A DNA stretch of 20,000 bases from Penaeus vannamei (lineage: Eukaryota > Arthropoda > Malacostraca > Decapoda > Penaeidae): contig NC_091571.1 in assembly GCF_042767895.1 (NCBI RefSeq), forward strand, positions 2,396,607 to 2,416,606, read 5' to 3'. The notes under the pieces are model-generated. The model saw only the letters and a list, made by a program, of their open reading frames with translations, searched no databases and was not told where the DNA came from. Each line of letters starts with the position of its first letter. Within the stretch, counting starts at the first letter, position 1. This document shows positions 8,951 through 17,299 of this stretch, one piece after another. The translations under genes and the position numbers were made by a program.

Positions 8951-11900
8951 TATATATATCAGCTGTCACTCACCATGTCATCTGGAATTGATACTAACCT
9001 CCAAAGTGTGAATATGTTACTCTAATTAATCCTGTATGATAATCCCGTGTTCGTCACCAACTTTGTAATGTTGGATTCTCTTATAACCATCAATAGTACG
9101 GTTAAGTATACTCAGTCTTGCAAGATGCATCTTCTTTAATTAATAAGTTCTTGCATGAGAGGATAAGTAGTCTAAATACTTGTCGATAGGTGATGCGTGT
9201 ACATAGAAAATGTGATGTAGGGGGTAACTAAAATGTGTTGTTGGTAATACCCTAATACAAAGTACAAAGGTAAATAGTGATTGTATATGTGATTCATATA
9301 CATAACAGTTCAATGTTTTGTAATCACCTTTGATCCTTCTTACCAGCAAGCTGACGTGGTTGAGGTGCGGCGGCTCCTTCGCAGATGCGCTCGGCACTTG
9401 GACTTGCAGCTCGAGGGAGGTTGTAGGGGACCTTCAGGGTGTCAAGAGATTCCTGAGATCTGTCGGAAAGATGATGCTGTCTACACTATACTCCATTATC
9501 TTGCTGATGCAGCCTTTTTAAATCCAAAGGTAAAAATAAAAAAGACAGGTATTTTGTTTTAATGTCTGCTTGTAGATAATGAGTGCATGCAGATGCATTT
9601 AAGAAAGAAGCAGTATTATGGAAATGATTGACAGCAGGTTTGGTAGAAGGAGTGTGTTCAAAATGATATTCAGAATTAGTGGTTTAAAAGACTGTGAAGT
9701 TATTACTGATTGTGACTGCTAGGTATCAGATAAATCTGAGATAATTTTAATAAAAAGCATATGGTATAACTAGCCTGGTTTTCCTTCATCGATTTCTTAG
9801 TGTAATTAGTTTAAACACTAAATGAACTTGTTGGGTATTTTTTATACATAGTCAGTTACTGTATGTGTGTATTAGCATAATCGTGTATATATACATCATT
9901 ATCTTGTATGGTAGTATCTCTACAGAGAGAAATCTCCAATAATACATATGAACTACTCACTGGGCTGATATTATGGTGTACACAGTGAGACCTGCTGTAA
10001 TACAGATGTAGCTGCACCTTTGCAAATTACAGTAAACTGAATAACTAGTTATGGTGTAGAGAGAAGCCTTGCATGGTGAATGAAGAGTAAAGCCAATTTT
10101 TTTAAATATATAGAATAATTTATTAGTTTACATTTTTTTGCTTTTCCAAACAGTTGACATCCTTTTGTCTTGACCTGAATGTAAACCCTACTTGTCTTTT
10201 ACTTTATTGTGATTTTAAAATATTGTGTAGATGTATAAATAGCCTTTCAGTAAATGAATTTTAGCTCTGGATTTTTAGGAAACTTTTAACATATCTTATT
10301 TAAAACATGATAAAAAAAGAGTGAAAGAGTTACCATGCACAGTACTGCCCCGTAGAGCCACACTGTAGTCTGCCTAATGGTTGCAGGTACCAGACCCTGA
10401 ACACCCTCAGCTTAATCGCCACATTGAGCCACACCACAAACACCAGAAGCTGCAGCTCCAACAGCGGCTGAGTTTGACTGCCGTGTTTTTACCTGTGGCA
10501 CGTAGCTCCGATGCACTTCCTTATTTTCAAGCCCTGCAGAAAATTGACCTCACTGTAGATAATGTGACCGTAGCTGCCATGGATTTGGGTAGGTTTAGTT
10601 TATAAATGTATAGTGTGTATATATATTTTCTTTCAGGTATTTGTTGGCTGGCAGTATGAAAGTTTTGTATTGGTACAAATTTTGTACCCATGATAGAGGT
10701 ATTATTTAATTGAAAACTAAATATCAGTAAAGAAAATTAATAGGATTATTTAATATTCATGGCAGAAAATTCATTCAGAATAGAATCTCTTTTCATTTCT
10801 TTTCCCCACCTGGACTAATTATTGTCAAGTTCTGAGTTTTCTCAAGTTCTTGTGTCTCATCTTTACCATTTTAAAAAGACTTTGAGATGTTCCCTGAAGA
10901 ATGAAGGTCAATTTTGTTTAATTGTGTACCTTCTACATTTACTTGGACATGACAGTATGTCTTAAAGTGTATTGATAGATGCCATTTCTTAAGAGTATAT
11001 GCTCTGAAATTGGCAAGTTGGACTTTCATCTAAGTAAACTTTTTGACCACCACACGGAATGATCACACACTTATATGAACTAAAGTAATGAATCCAGTTG
11101 ATTATATAAAGTGCTTGCCAGCTTATTCCTACAAAAGGATATTATTAACAATAGTATGAGTGGTGGTGATGATATTTTGTAATATGTTTAGTGGCAAGCT
11201 GTAGCTGCTTTTGTCGGCATAAGGCTGTATGAGTTCATTTTTAACATCAGTAGAGATAAAGGTGTAAATTAAGGGATATTGAAATACCTGAAGCCGTGGA
11301 TACATTTTCTTAAATTTTAAACTTTCATTTTCATGTAGGCTGCTAAAATATGATTAATGTTTTGATATATTTTATCATTATTAGAGTTGTCTTCTGTGAT
11401 TTGTGCAAAAAAAAACAACAACAAAGGTTTTTATAAACAGAAGTAATTCTTCTGTATATGGTCCATAAATATTTCGATTTATCATTTTTTCAAATAGTAT
11501 TATTGTTACTGCTTCAATTGCAACTTTTTATTGACAACTAATACTTAGAACAGAGTAATCATATGTCATTATTTTTATCCATTCTTACACTATCTTCTGG
11601 TACTGAAATTTTGTCCATTGGAAAAAGTATTGAGTTTTATTAGTATTGTATATATATATTTTTTCATATTTTTAGAGGGAAGAACTACTTACATTAATGA
11701 AATAGATTGATTGGACTCAAACATCTTACTTGCCTTATTTATATGATGTGAGGGTGTATGAATAGTTCAATTAAAATACGTCTCCTTTCTTTCAGGTCTG
11801 AAATATACTCTGTTTGACAAGTTACTGTTGGAGGACACCTTTCTGTTGGGCGTGGGAGGCAGTGTGGTGGTGGCTCTGATGTGGTGTTACACGGGATCCC

Positions 11901-14900
11901 TCTTTATAACCCTCGTGACTATAACGACGGTTGCCTGCGCCCTCATCATTGCTTATTTCATGTATATCTTTATATATGAAATTACCTTCTTCCCATACAT
12001 GAATGTGCTCACAGCAGTCATTGCTATAGGTAAATGTTCTGAAGATTAAGTGTCTGTGTATTGTTTTTGTGTTGTGCTTATCCTGCTGTTATTTTTCCTT
12101 TAAGGTTTAAGGTGTATTGTGTGCCCTTTGTATAACTATATATATGTCATGCTGGTTTTCTTTTCTTTTAAATTTATGGAGATGTTATTTTCAAGTAAGC
12201 CTCATCTCATTAAGACTCTATCTGGCAGTAAAGAACAGAAAATTCCATATCAGAATGGCACATGCATGCAGATGCATATACATGTACACATGCATTCAAA
12301 TGGCAAGATATTCTCTCATTGCCAATCTTTCACTTGCCTGCACTTACTTCAGAAATCATTTGTGAATTTCCCTCATTATATTTTTACAATGCATGATGTC
12401 ATTCACTTCTCTAATTGAATAATTCCATCGTCTTTCCAGGAATTGGGGCAGATGATACGTTTGTTTACTGCCGGGTCTGGACTCTGGCCAAACAAGACAA
12501 GAACGCTGGCACTCTGGTAAAGCTTGTAGGGGATTCTCTACATCATGCTGCAGCTTCCATTATTGTGACATCATTCACGACAGCTGCAGCTTTCTTTGCA
12601 TCTTGCGTTTCACATATCACAGCTATCCGTTGCTTTAGGTAAGTAAACAGATGCTACTGTGTTGATGTTTTCTTAGTATTAATTGTACTTTTAGAATATA
12701 TGTTAACTTATTTCACTGATACATATTCATTTTTTTACTTGTCCTCGGTCAATCATAAGTGCAAGTGAAAAAATGCAAAGATAATTAATGAAATAACAAC
12801 ACTGTTACTTAGATGATATCTGATAAGTGAATATATCTATACCTATATTTGTATATCTATCTATCTATCTATCTTTATGTGTATGTGTGTGTACGATTGA
12901 ATGCATGTGTGCATTTGAATGTATGTATACGTGTCTGCATTATATTTTCTGGATCAGAAAAGAAAAATAAAGTAACAAGATAAAGATGCAATAATATTAT
13001 CATTCTGTTATGTTAATGTGATTTCTTAAACATGTATGTATATATTTTGTGTCTTTTTTCAGTATATTTGCTGGAACAGTGGTCCTGGCCAACCTCCTGC
13101 TGATGCTGACCTGGGTTCCAGCATGTGTTGTGGTAGCTGAACGTTGGGGGGCATCAACATGCTGTCTGTGCGTCCCTCCAGCGCCAGTATATGCTCCACA
13201 GTTACCTCCACGTTGCTCAGTTGTCTGTGCCCTTCCGCTCAGACTGTGTTACTTCTGTGCAGAGTCAGCTCGAGTGTTTTTTGAAAAGATGCTTCCATGG
13301 GTTGTAGTGAAACCAAGATACTTGTGGGTGTTGTTACTTGGTACCCTGTCAGCATGCAGTGCTGTGGTTGTGTTTTATTTTCCTGGACTGAAACTTCCAG
13401 ATTCTCAAGATTTTCAGTTGTTTTCAAGAGACCATGTGTTTGAACAGTATGATTTGGTGTACAAATACAAATTTTGGTTTGAAAGAAATCTAAGAAGTGA
13501 TATTGTTAATCGGTTACCAATACGCATTGTGTGGGGGATAAAACCAGTGGACAATGGTGATTACTTAAATCCAGCTTCAAAAGGAACTCTGGAATTCGAT
13601 GATACCTTTGATGTATCACCTCCGGAATCTCAGGAATGGCTTCTCAACTTCTGCAGAAATCTTCGGAATCAGAGTTTCTACATGTCCACCCTGGGCCCAC
13701 TGCTGCCAAATTGCTTCATTGAAACGTTAAAAGCATGGATGGAGAGGCGATGCATTGATCCTATAACCGGTATTGATCGGTCTCCGTGTTGTGAAGATTC
13801 AAAGTTTCCTTATCGCAAAGAGGTGTTTAATCGGTGTATTCACAAAGGTATCAAAGCTCTTTACCAAACACCAAGAGAGTACTTCATCCCTGGAGTGGCT
13901 GGACCAAAGTTTAACAGAAACACTGGGAAAGTCGCAGCTGTTGTTGTGGAGTACGACAGCAACATGATTTGGTCGCTCTCCTACGATGAAATGCATTATT
14001 TCTTCCATGAGGTAAGTCACATTCACAAGGTGTTTTATGTAATTGTTTTTTTATTTGTGTGTTAAGCATGCACTGCATTATCTTAATCATTTTTAATAGC
14101 ATTTAAAGAACAAAAGATCAAGTTACTTTTTTTTTTAATCTCTCTCTCTCTCTCTCTCCTTTATCTTTTTCTTTTTTTTCTTTTTTTTTCTTTACTGATA
14201 TCAGCATAGAAAAAAACATTTATCTTGTTATCTATTTGTGCATGTATGAAGTTTATATACGATAGTATTTTAGTGCAGACTTTTGTATAAATACTAAGTT
14301 TGGAATTGCACTGATATACTTATAGGAATTAAATTGCTATAAAATCTCATATTCAGAAGTGACTGTTATAGAGGGTGGTCAGGTATATGAAATTTATAGA
14401 CAGACAAGTGTAAGGTTTCCAGCTGAGTTGTACATGCTAGGATTATAAATTTCATTTCTGTTTTGCCTTGACAGGAAGCTCTTCACTTAAAAGAATAGAA
14501 AACATAATCAACTTATACTATTATATTGAATATTATCCTCTGTGTGCATAGGTGTATAGATGAATTTCTTTTATATTGATACAGTGCAAGTAATTTATCC
14601 AATGATTATTTCTATATGTGTAGTATGGTAATTGAATTTTCAATTTGTTACTTCCAAGGTAAAAGGAGACAAAGATTTGTTCTAAATACTTCGGTGTCTG
14701 GGAATAGACCTAAACATGGCAATAAATCACAAGATAAGAAATCTCCCTTAATGTAATTTTGCTCTTAATTCAGTATTTGGTGTGCTTTCAAATGCACAAA
14801 TATCAAAAAGACCATAACCTCTATTGTTAACTTAGAATTTAGGATTATATAAGGCCATATTCAGAAATGTATGCAAACTTAGTAATATCAGAATATAAAG

Positions 14901-16428
14901 TTTGCATGACAATGTTCAAAATACAAGAGAGATTACTTTGTGTTGCAGAACTCATTTGTTTCCTTTTAACCAAATAATATCTTTAGCTTTAAAAGCGAGG
15001 ATGAAGAACAGATAAAAGGAAAATAGCAATAGAAGTTGGGTGATATCAATGATTACAGAGCATTTTAGCTACTGTAGTTTAGTTACATTATTGTTCATTT
15101 ATTACATTAGAGAGAGAAAAAATACATGTTGAAGTTTAATATGACCATTAATTGCAGAGCACTTTATATGCTGTATTTTATTTTGACAAATTTTCATTTT
15201 TATTCACAGTATGAATTCTCTATTCTTTCAGGTTGACACATGGGTGAAAGAGCAGCTGAAAGAAGCTCCAGAAGGCATGAAAGGAGGATGGTTTACTTCC
15301 TATCTTGAGTTCTATGATTTGCAACAGTCTCTCTCTGTGGGGACTGGAATAGCAGTTGCTGTGGCTGTGGGAGTCAGCTTGGCTGTGTTGGTAATAACAA
15401 CTCTCAATGTAGTTGTGAGCTTTCTTGCTGTTTTAAGTGTTGGTTCTGTCATTTTAGTGACGCTGGCAACATTGGTGTTGCTTGGGTGGCATCTCAATAT
15501 CTTGGAGAGTGTGACAGTGACTGTGGCCATCGGGTTGGCGGTTGACTTGACTTTGCATTATGGTGTGGCTTATCGTCTATCTCCAGAATCAGAACGGGAG
15601 GCTGCTGTTTCTTGGGCAGTGGCTCGCCTTGGTAGTCCAGTTTTCATGGCTGCTGCAACATCATTAGCAGCAGGGATAGCTATGCTTCCTGCACAAGTTT
15701 TGGCATATGTTCATATTGGCACTTTTCTCATTGTCATCACAAGTGCTTCATACATCTATGCCACCTTGTTTTATTTACCTTTGTTACGCATTTTTGGTCC
15801 AGAATCAGGTTGCGGGCAACTATCATATCCACAGGTTCATTGCTGCTCATGTTGCACACAGAATTCTCAACCTCATGTTGATAAGACAGTTTATCAGCAA
15901 GCCTTCATGAGTGAATCAACATTATCCACATCAAGTACATCGTGTCCAGCTCCACAGACACATCCATCATCCGACACACATGAACTGGAGCCTTTGACTG
16001 CAATGAGACTTGCTGGAAGAACGGGGTCTCACACACGCTCTGCTCATAACTCGAGCAGACACAAGGTCAGTCAGGCTCAGCCACCACCTGTAACAGATAC
16101 CCCACAGGTTCCCGATGCAGCTCACCCTGAAGCAAGCAATGCCTCAGCGACAGGACGAGCTGCAAGGTCAGGATCGCTGTCATCCACGGCATGCATAAGA
16201 GACCATGCAGCATTTGTTCCTCGCAAAGTGTCCCTGCCCTCACCTGGGGAGGCTGTTAGTGAAGGTGGAGAGCCCTCCCCGAGACATGGTGTAGCACCAG
16301 CATCCTCAGCAACGACCATTCTTTACTCAGAGCCAGATATGGACTCTGGTCAGCAGCACCAGCCACCACCAGAAGGAATTGTAACCTCAGCACCACTCAC
16401 CCCTGACAATGGAACACTGGTCGCCTAG
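6268..16428 (+). CDS. disp: Dispatched homologue, RND-family Hedgehog release transporter (11 exons, 1259 aa)
   Basis: The CDS joins 6268-6275, 6721-6844, 7058-7255, 7644-7905, 8102-8325, 9347-9529, 10387-10588, 11796-12029, 12440-12638, 13063-14011 and 15232-16428. This totals 3780 nt with no internal stop. Known role: Dispatched proteins are 12-TM plasma-membrane transporters that export cholesterol-modified Hedgehog from producing cells, using a cation gradient. Seen here: TM1 (13-33), followed by the family-typical GFEARGT segment at 45-51; a Cys-rich first loop (34-414) with FFC and RSSC motifs; TM2-6 (about 415-570) with GIGADD at 479-484; TM7 (about 630-652); a second loop to about 895; TM8-12 (about 896-1047) with GLAVD at 962-966 and HYGVAYRL; and a disordered Ser/Pro tail. 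The acidic residues needed for transport (D483, D484, D966) are intact. The length is close to insect Disp and shorter than vertebrate DISP1. The true N-terminus is uncertain, because the frame is open upstream of the ATG. Confidence 0.94.
6276..6720 (+). other. disp intron 1
   Basis: The intron is phase 2, GTAAGG to TTTCAG. The first 150 nt are G/T-rich with several G-runs. From 6484 to about 6635 it holds an interrupted ATT/ATC trinucleotide-type tract (TATTATTATT, TCATTGTTATTG, GATGATAATAG) resembling the tract at 5193-5285. Confidence 0.9.
6721..6844 (+). CDS. disp: disp exon 2: TM1
   Basis: The exon lies between the acceptor CATATTTCAG and the donor GTAAGT and encodes residues 3-44. It begins YARLLCHHP, a positively charged lead-in typical of Disp and Patched relatives. 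TM1 (about 13-33) follows, including six consecutive valines encoded by six GTG codons (6767-6784). The exon ends with the extracellular segment LPSFEDPSL in phase 0. Confidence 0.93.
7058..7255 (+). CDS. disp: disp exon 3: start of first extracellular loop
   Basis: The exon runs from the acceptor ATTCCAG to the donor GTAAGT, is phase 0 at both ends, and encodes residues 45-110. It opens with GFEARGT, then ISQRATAWENLL. This block right after TM1 is the clearest family signature for Dispatched. The second half is variable and charged (acidic DEDD, then Lys/His-rich to the end) and is probably a flexible linker in the loop. Confidence 0.94.
7256..7643 (+). other. disp intron 3
   Basis: This is AT-rich sequence between the exon 3 donor and the weaker exon 4 acceptor. 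I see no repeat tract or coding segment in it. Confidence 0.85.
7644..7905 (+). CDS. disp: disp exon 4: variable part of first extracellular loop
   Basis: The exon encodes residues 111-197 and ends in phase 1 at the donor GTATGT. The acceptor (CCCTTCAAG) is weaker than the others; I chose it because it keeps phase 0 with exon 3, and because other nearby AGs lead to stops. The segment has two potential N-glycosylation sites (N126, N134) and a run of acidic and histidine residues at 171-186 (six His). It ends with FFCNP, matching the conserved FFC element of Disp proteins. The first residues are the least certain part of the model. Confidence 0.85.
8102..8325 (+). CDS. disp: disp exon 5: conserved Cys-rich part of first extracellular loop
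   Basis: The exon encodes residues 198-272 between the acceptor TTTCTCACAG and the donor GTAGGT. It reads VPEYGHVV, then a segment with conserved cysteines (CELDE, PICETT, GRCCPSWSLPNY) and finally RSSCREIT. This Cys pattern, including CCPSWSL, is characteristic of the folded first extracellular domain of Disp. Confidence 0.94.
8622..8866 (+). repeat. Polypurine tract (GGGAAG/GAGGAA type) in intron 5
   Basis: About 245 nt are almost entirely A and G on the + strand, with degenerate GGGAAGGGGAAAG units. Such homopurine tracts can form triplex (H-DNA) structures; that is a property of the class, not something shown here. Confidence 0.9.
8870..8959. repeat. (TA)n microsatellite, about 45 units
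   Basis: Ninety bases of alternating T and A have a single phase slip near 8943 (TAATAT). A short GTGTGTGT run comes just before it. It is self-complementary and could extrude a cruciform. It lies in disp intron 5, directly after the purine tract. Confidence 0.97.
9347..9529 (+). CDS. disp: disp exon 6: first extracellular domain, continued
   Basis: The exon encodes residues 273-333, phase 0 at both ends, between the acceptor TTACCAG and the donor GTAAAA. It has four further cysteines, at residues 286, 298, 304 and 311, and the conserved segment AVYTILHYLADAAFLNPK, which resembles the equivalent YxILHYL block of vertebrate DISP1. Confidence 0.93.
9530..10386 (+). other. disp intron 6
   Basis: The intron is phase 0, GTAAAA to GGTTGCAG, and AT-rich. 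I see no coding segment, long repeat or RNA gene. Confidence 0.9.
10387..10588 (+). CDS. disp: disp exon 7: end of first extracellular loop
   Basis: The exon encodes residues 334-400 between the acceptor GGTTGCAG and the donor GTAGGT, and leaves phase 1. A His-rich patch (339-352) precedes LSLTAVFLPV, a beta-strand-like segment typical of RND porter domains, which suggests the loop returns toward the membrane. The exon ends near the start of TM2. Confidence 0.92.
10589..11795 (+). other. disp intron 7
   Basis: The intron is phase 1, GTAGGT to TTCTTTCAG. Its 1.2 kb of AT-rich unique sequence holds no long microsatellite and nothing recognisable. Confidence 0.9.
11796..12029 (+). CDS. disp: disp exon 8: TM2, TM3 and start of TM4
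   Basis: The exon encodes residues 401-478 and is phase 1 at both ends. TM2 is at about 415-433, TM3 at about 436-461, and TM4 begins after EITFFPYMN. This is the first half of the sterol-sensing-type bundle. The intron falls inside the codon for G479, the first residue of the GIGADD motif. Confidence 0.95.
12030..12439 (+). other. disp intron 8
   Basis: The intron is phase 1, GTAAAT to CTTTCCAG, splitting the first glycine codon of the GIGADD motif. It is AT-rich. The only notable stretch is CATGCATGCAGATGCATATACATG-like alternating sequence near 12261-12295. Confidence 0.9.
12440..12638 (+). CDS. disp: disp exon 9: GIGADD motif, TM4 and TM5
   Basis: The exon encodes residues 479-544 between the acceptor TCTTTCCAG and the donor GTAAGT, and leaves phase 2. 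It carries GIGADDTF (G479-F486). The two aspartates (D483, D484) correspond to the TM4 charged residues essential for Disp transport in model animals. A cytoplasmic helix with two adjacent histidines leads into TM5 (about 516-537), and HITAIRCF leads into TM6. Confidence 0.96.
12639..13062 (+). other. disp intron 9, with short ATCT repeat
   Basis: The intron is phase 2, GTAAGT to TTTTTTCAG. It contains a five-unit (ATCT)n microsatellite at about 12852-12874, followed by a TGTATGTGTG-type stretch. The rest is AT-rich. Confidence 0.9.
13063..14011 (+). CDS. disp: disp exon 10: TM6, cytoplasmic linker, TM7, second extracellular loop
   Basis: This 949-nt exon encodes residues 545-861. TM6 (SIFAGT to VVVAERWG, 545-575) is followed by a Cys-rich cytoplasmic linker (CCLC at 578-581) and then TM7 (about 630-652). 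The second extracellular loop begins PGLKLPDSQDFQLF, carries one clear N-glycosylation sequon near N727, and has several cysteines (CRN, NCF, RRC, PCC, NRC). It ends MHYFFHE at the donor GTAAGT, in phase 0. Confidence 0.95.
14012..15231 (+). other. disp intron 10, with TC repeat and decayed duplication
   Basis: The intron is phase 0, GTAAGT to TTCTTTCAG. It holds a (TC)n run of about nine units (14139-14158) running into a T-rich tract to about 14193. A diverged direct repeat of about 70 bp lies near its 3' end (15041-15111 and 15140-15209). The rest is AT-rich and unremarkable. Confidence 0.9.
15041..15209. repeat. Decayed tandem duplication, period about 99 bp, at the 3' end of intron 10
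   Basis: The segments starting at 15052 and 15151 match at 26 of 33 positions by eye: ATTRCAGAGCAYTTTA, then CTGTAKTTTAKTT. Similarity continues with small gaps into GTTCATTTATTACATTAG (ending 15111) versus TTTCATTTTTATTCACAG (ending 15209). The second copy therefore ends in an acceptor-like CACAG, 22 nt before the real acceptor. Confidence 0.65.
15232..16428 (+). CDS. disp: disp exon 11: TM8-12, cytoplasmic tail and stop codon
   Basis: The exon encodes residues 862-1259 and ends with TAG at 16426-16428. VDTWVKEQL closes the second extracellular loop. TM8 (about 896-921), TM9 (922-947), TM10 (950-973, with D966 in GLAVD and then HYGVAYRL), TM11 (995-1018) and TM12 (1019-1047) follow. A Cys cluster (CCSCC, 1065-1069) lies just after TM12, and the last 180 residues are Ser/Pro/Thr-rich and probably disordered. 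I chose the acceptor at 15230-15231 because the upstream alternative at 15208-15209 shifts the frame into a stop. Confidence 0.96.
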   Translation, partial: VDTWVKEQLKEAPEGMKGGWFTSYLEFYDLQQSLSVGTGIAVAVAVGVSLAVLVITTLNVVVSFLAVLSVGSVILVTLATLVLLGWHLNILESVTVTVAIGLAVDLTLHYGVAYRLSPESEREAAVSWAVARLGSPVFMAAATSLAAGIAMLPAQVLAYVHIGTFLIVITSASYIYATLFYLPLLRIFGPESGCGQLSYPQVHCCSCCTQNSQPHVDKTVYQQAFMSESTLSTSSTSCPAPQTHPSSDTHELEPLTAMRLAGRTGSHTRSAHNSSRHKVSQAQPPPVTDTPQVPDAAHPEASNASATGRAARSGSLSSTACIRDHAAFVPRKVSLPSPGEAVSEGGEPSPRHGVAPASSATTILYSEPDMDSGQQHQPPPEGIVTSAPLTPDNGTLVA

Positions 16429-16438
16429 GACAGAGGGA

Positions 16439-16444
16439 AATAAA
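16439..16444 (+). terminator. Proximal polyadenylation signal AATAAA
   Basis: A canonical AATAAA starts 11 nt after the stop codon. A markedly GT-rich stretch follows (16450-16510, with TGTGTGGT and TACTTTGGTGCTG), as expected of a downstream element. If used, it would give a 3' UTR of only some 30 nt. Confidence 0.45.
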
Positions 16445-16639
16445 TGTTAGATGTGCGCGGCTGTGAATAATATTGTGTGGTATTCTCTGGTACTTTGGTG
16501 CTGATGGTGCTAGCTTGGAGTTACCACAAAGTATTTGTACATGTGATATATATTTGCTCATTTGATTTGTGTTTGGAGATGGAATTGTACTTGCAGTGGA
16601 ACCATTTTGGGTGTCTCTTCACTATGTTTGTATGTGAGT

Positions 16640-17000
16640 GACAGTATTTTTGTTTTGATTCTTTATTTTGTCATTAATGTTATTGGTGTTATGATTATTA
16701 TTGATATTGTTATCACTATAATCCTCAACACTATCACCATTATTGTCTTTTTTTTATTGTCTGTTCAGATGTGCCATTTTTGTCTTTTGGTTTTACTTAT
16801 GATATTATTTTATTTTTCATTTATCATTACTAGCATTATTGATATCACCTCACCACTATCATGATCATGATCATCATCATTACCATCACCATCACCATCA
16901 TCATCATCATCACCACTACCATCATCAATCATCATCATCATCATTATCACTATCATTATTTTCACAATCTTTACCACTACAATGACTGCAACCCATGACA
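16640..17000 (+). repeat. ATT/ATC-rich low-complexity block with (CAT)n core
   Basis: Interrupted TTATTG/ATTATT units (16640-16760) are followed by a (CAT/ATC)n core at about 16858-16945, containing ACCATCACCATCACC and runs of CAT. It lies in the presumed 3' UTR. Short open frames here are a by-product of the repeat. Confidence 0.9.
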
Positions 17001-17205
17001 GCAGCCCTTATCATAGCTGCTACTTAAAAGCATAATCATCATTGATTTATATTATTGCTTTTATTGTTATCACAAATGTAGTTATTGTATTATTCTCTTA
17101 TTATGAAAATAATATTTTCATCATTATTTTTGCCAATTTGTATAGATGGTAATATTATTATAGTCACTGTTACTGCCTTTTTTTATCATCTTTTGATAAC
17201 TTTTA

Positions 17206-17213
17206 TGTAAATA
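17206..17213 (+). promoter_or_regulatory. Pumilio-type element TGTAAATA
   Basis: An exact match to the PUF consensus UGUANAUA lies about 780 nt after the stop codon. It matters only if a long 3' UTR is made. A chance match in AT-rich DNA is quite possible. Confidence 0.3.
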
Positions 17214-17299
17214 GACTTGTGGTGTATGTTAGAATACTACATCGTTGTGAACAGGCTAAGAAAAGAAGAAAAAGAGCCTTTTGTAAATGTCATGAGAGC

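Larger units (their letters stand above)
8326..9346 (+). other. disp intron 5, with purine tract and TA repeat
   Basis: The intron is phase 0, GTAGGT to TACCAG. It contains a GGGAAG-type purine tract (8622-8866) and a TA repeat (8870-8959). It also has an AATAAA at 8471-8476. Read-through from exon 5 would add VGSLA and stop at 8341-8343. The remainder is AT-rich with nothing recognisable. Confidence 0.9.

Noticed and set aside
9368..9385. RRLLRR (residues 280-285) as a furin-type cleavage site in the first loop
   Set aside because: Vertebrate DISP1 is furin-cleaved in this loop, but this motif sits in a conserved, probably helical segment next to a cysteine and far from TM1. The minimal RxxR match is weak evidence.
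14372..14380. AGGGTGGTC, eight of nine bases of the Gli/Ci site TGGGTGGTC
   Set aside because: It is a single imperfect match in an intron, expected by chance in 20 kb. A similar near-match at about 5482 lies in a G/T repeat.
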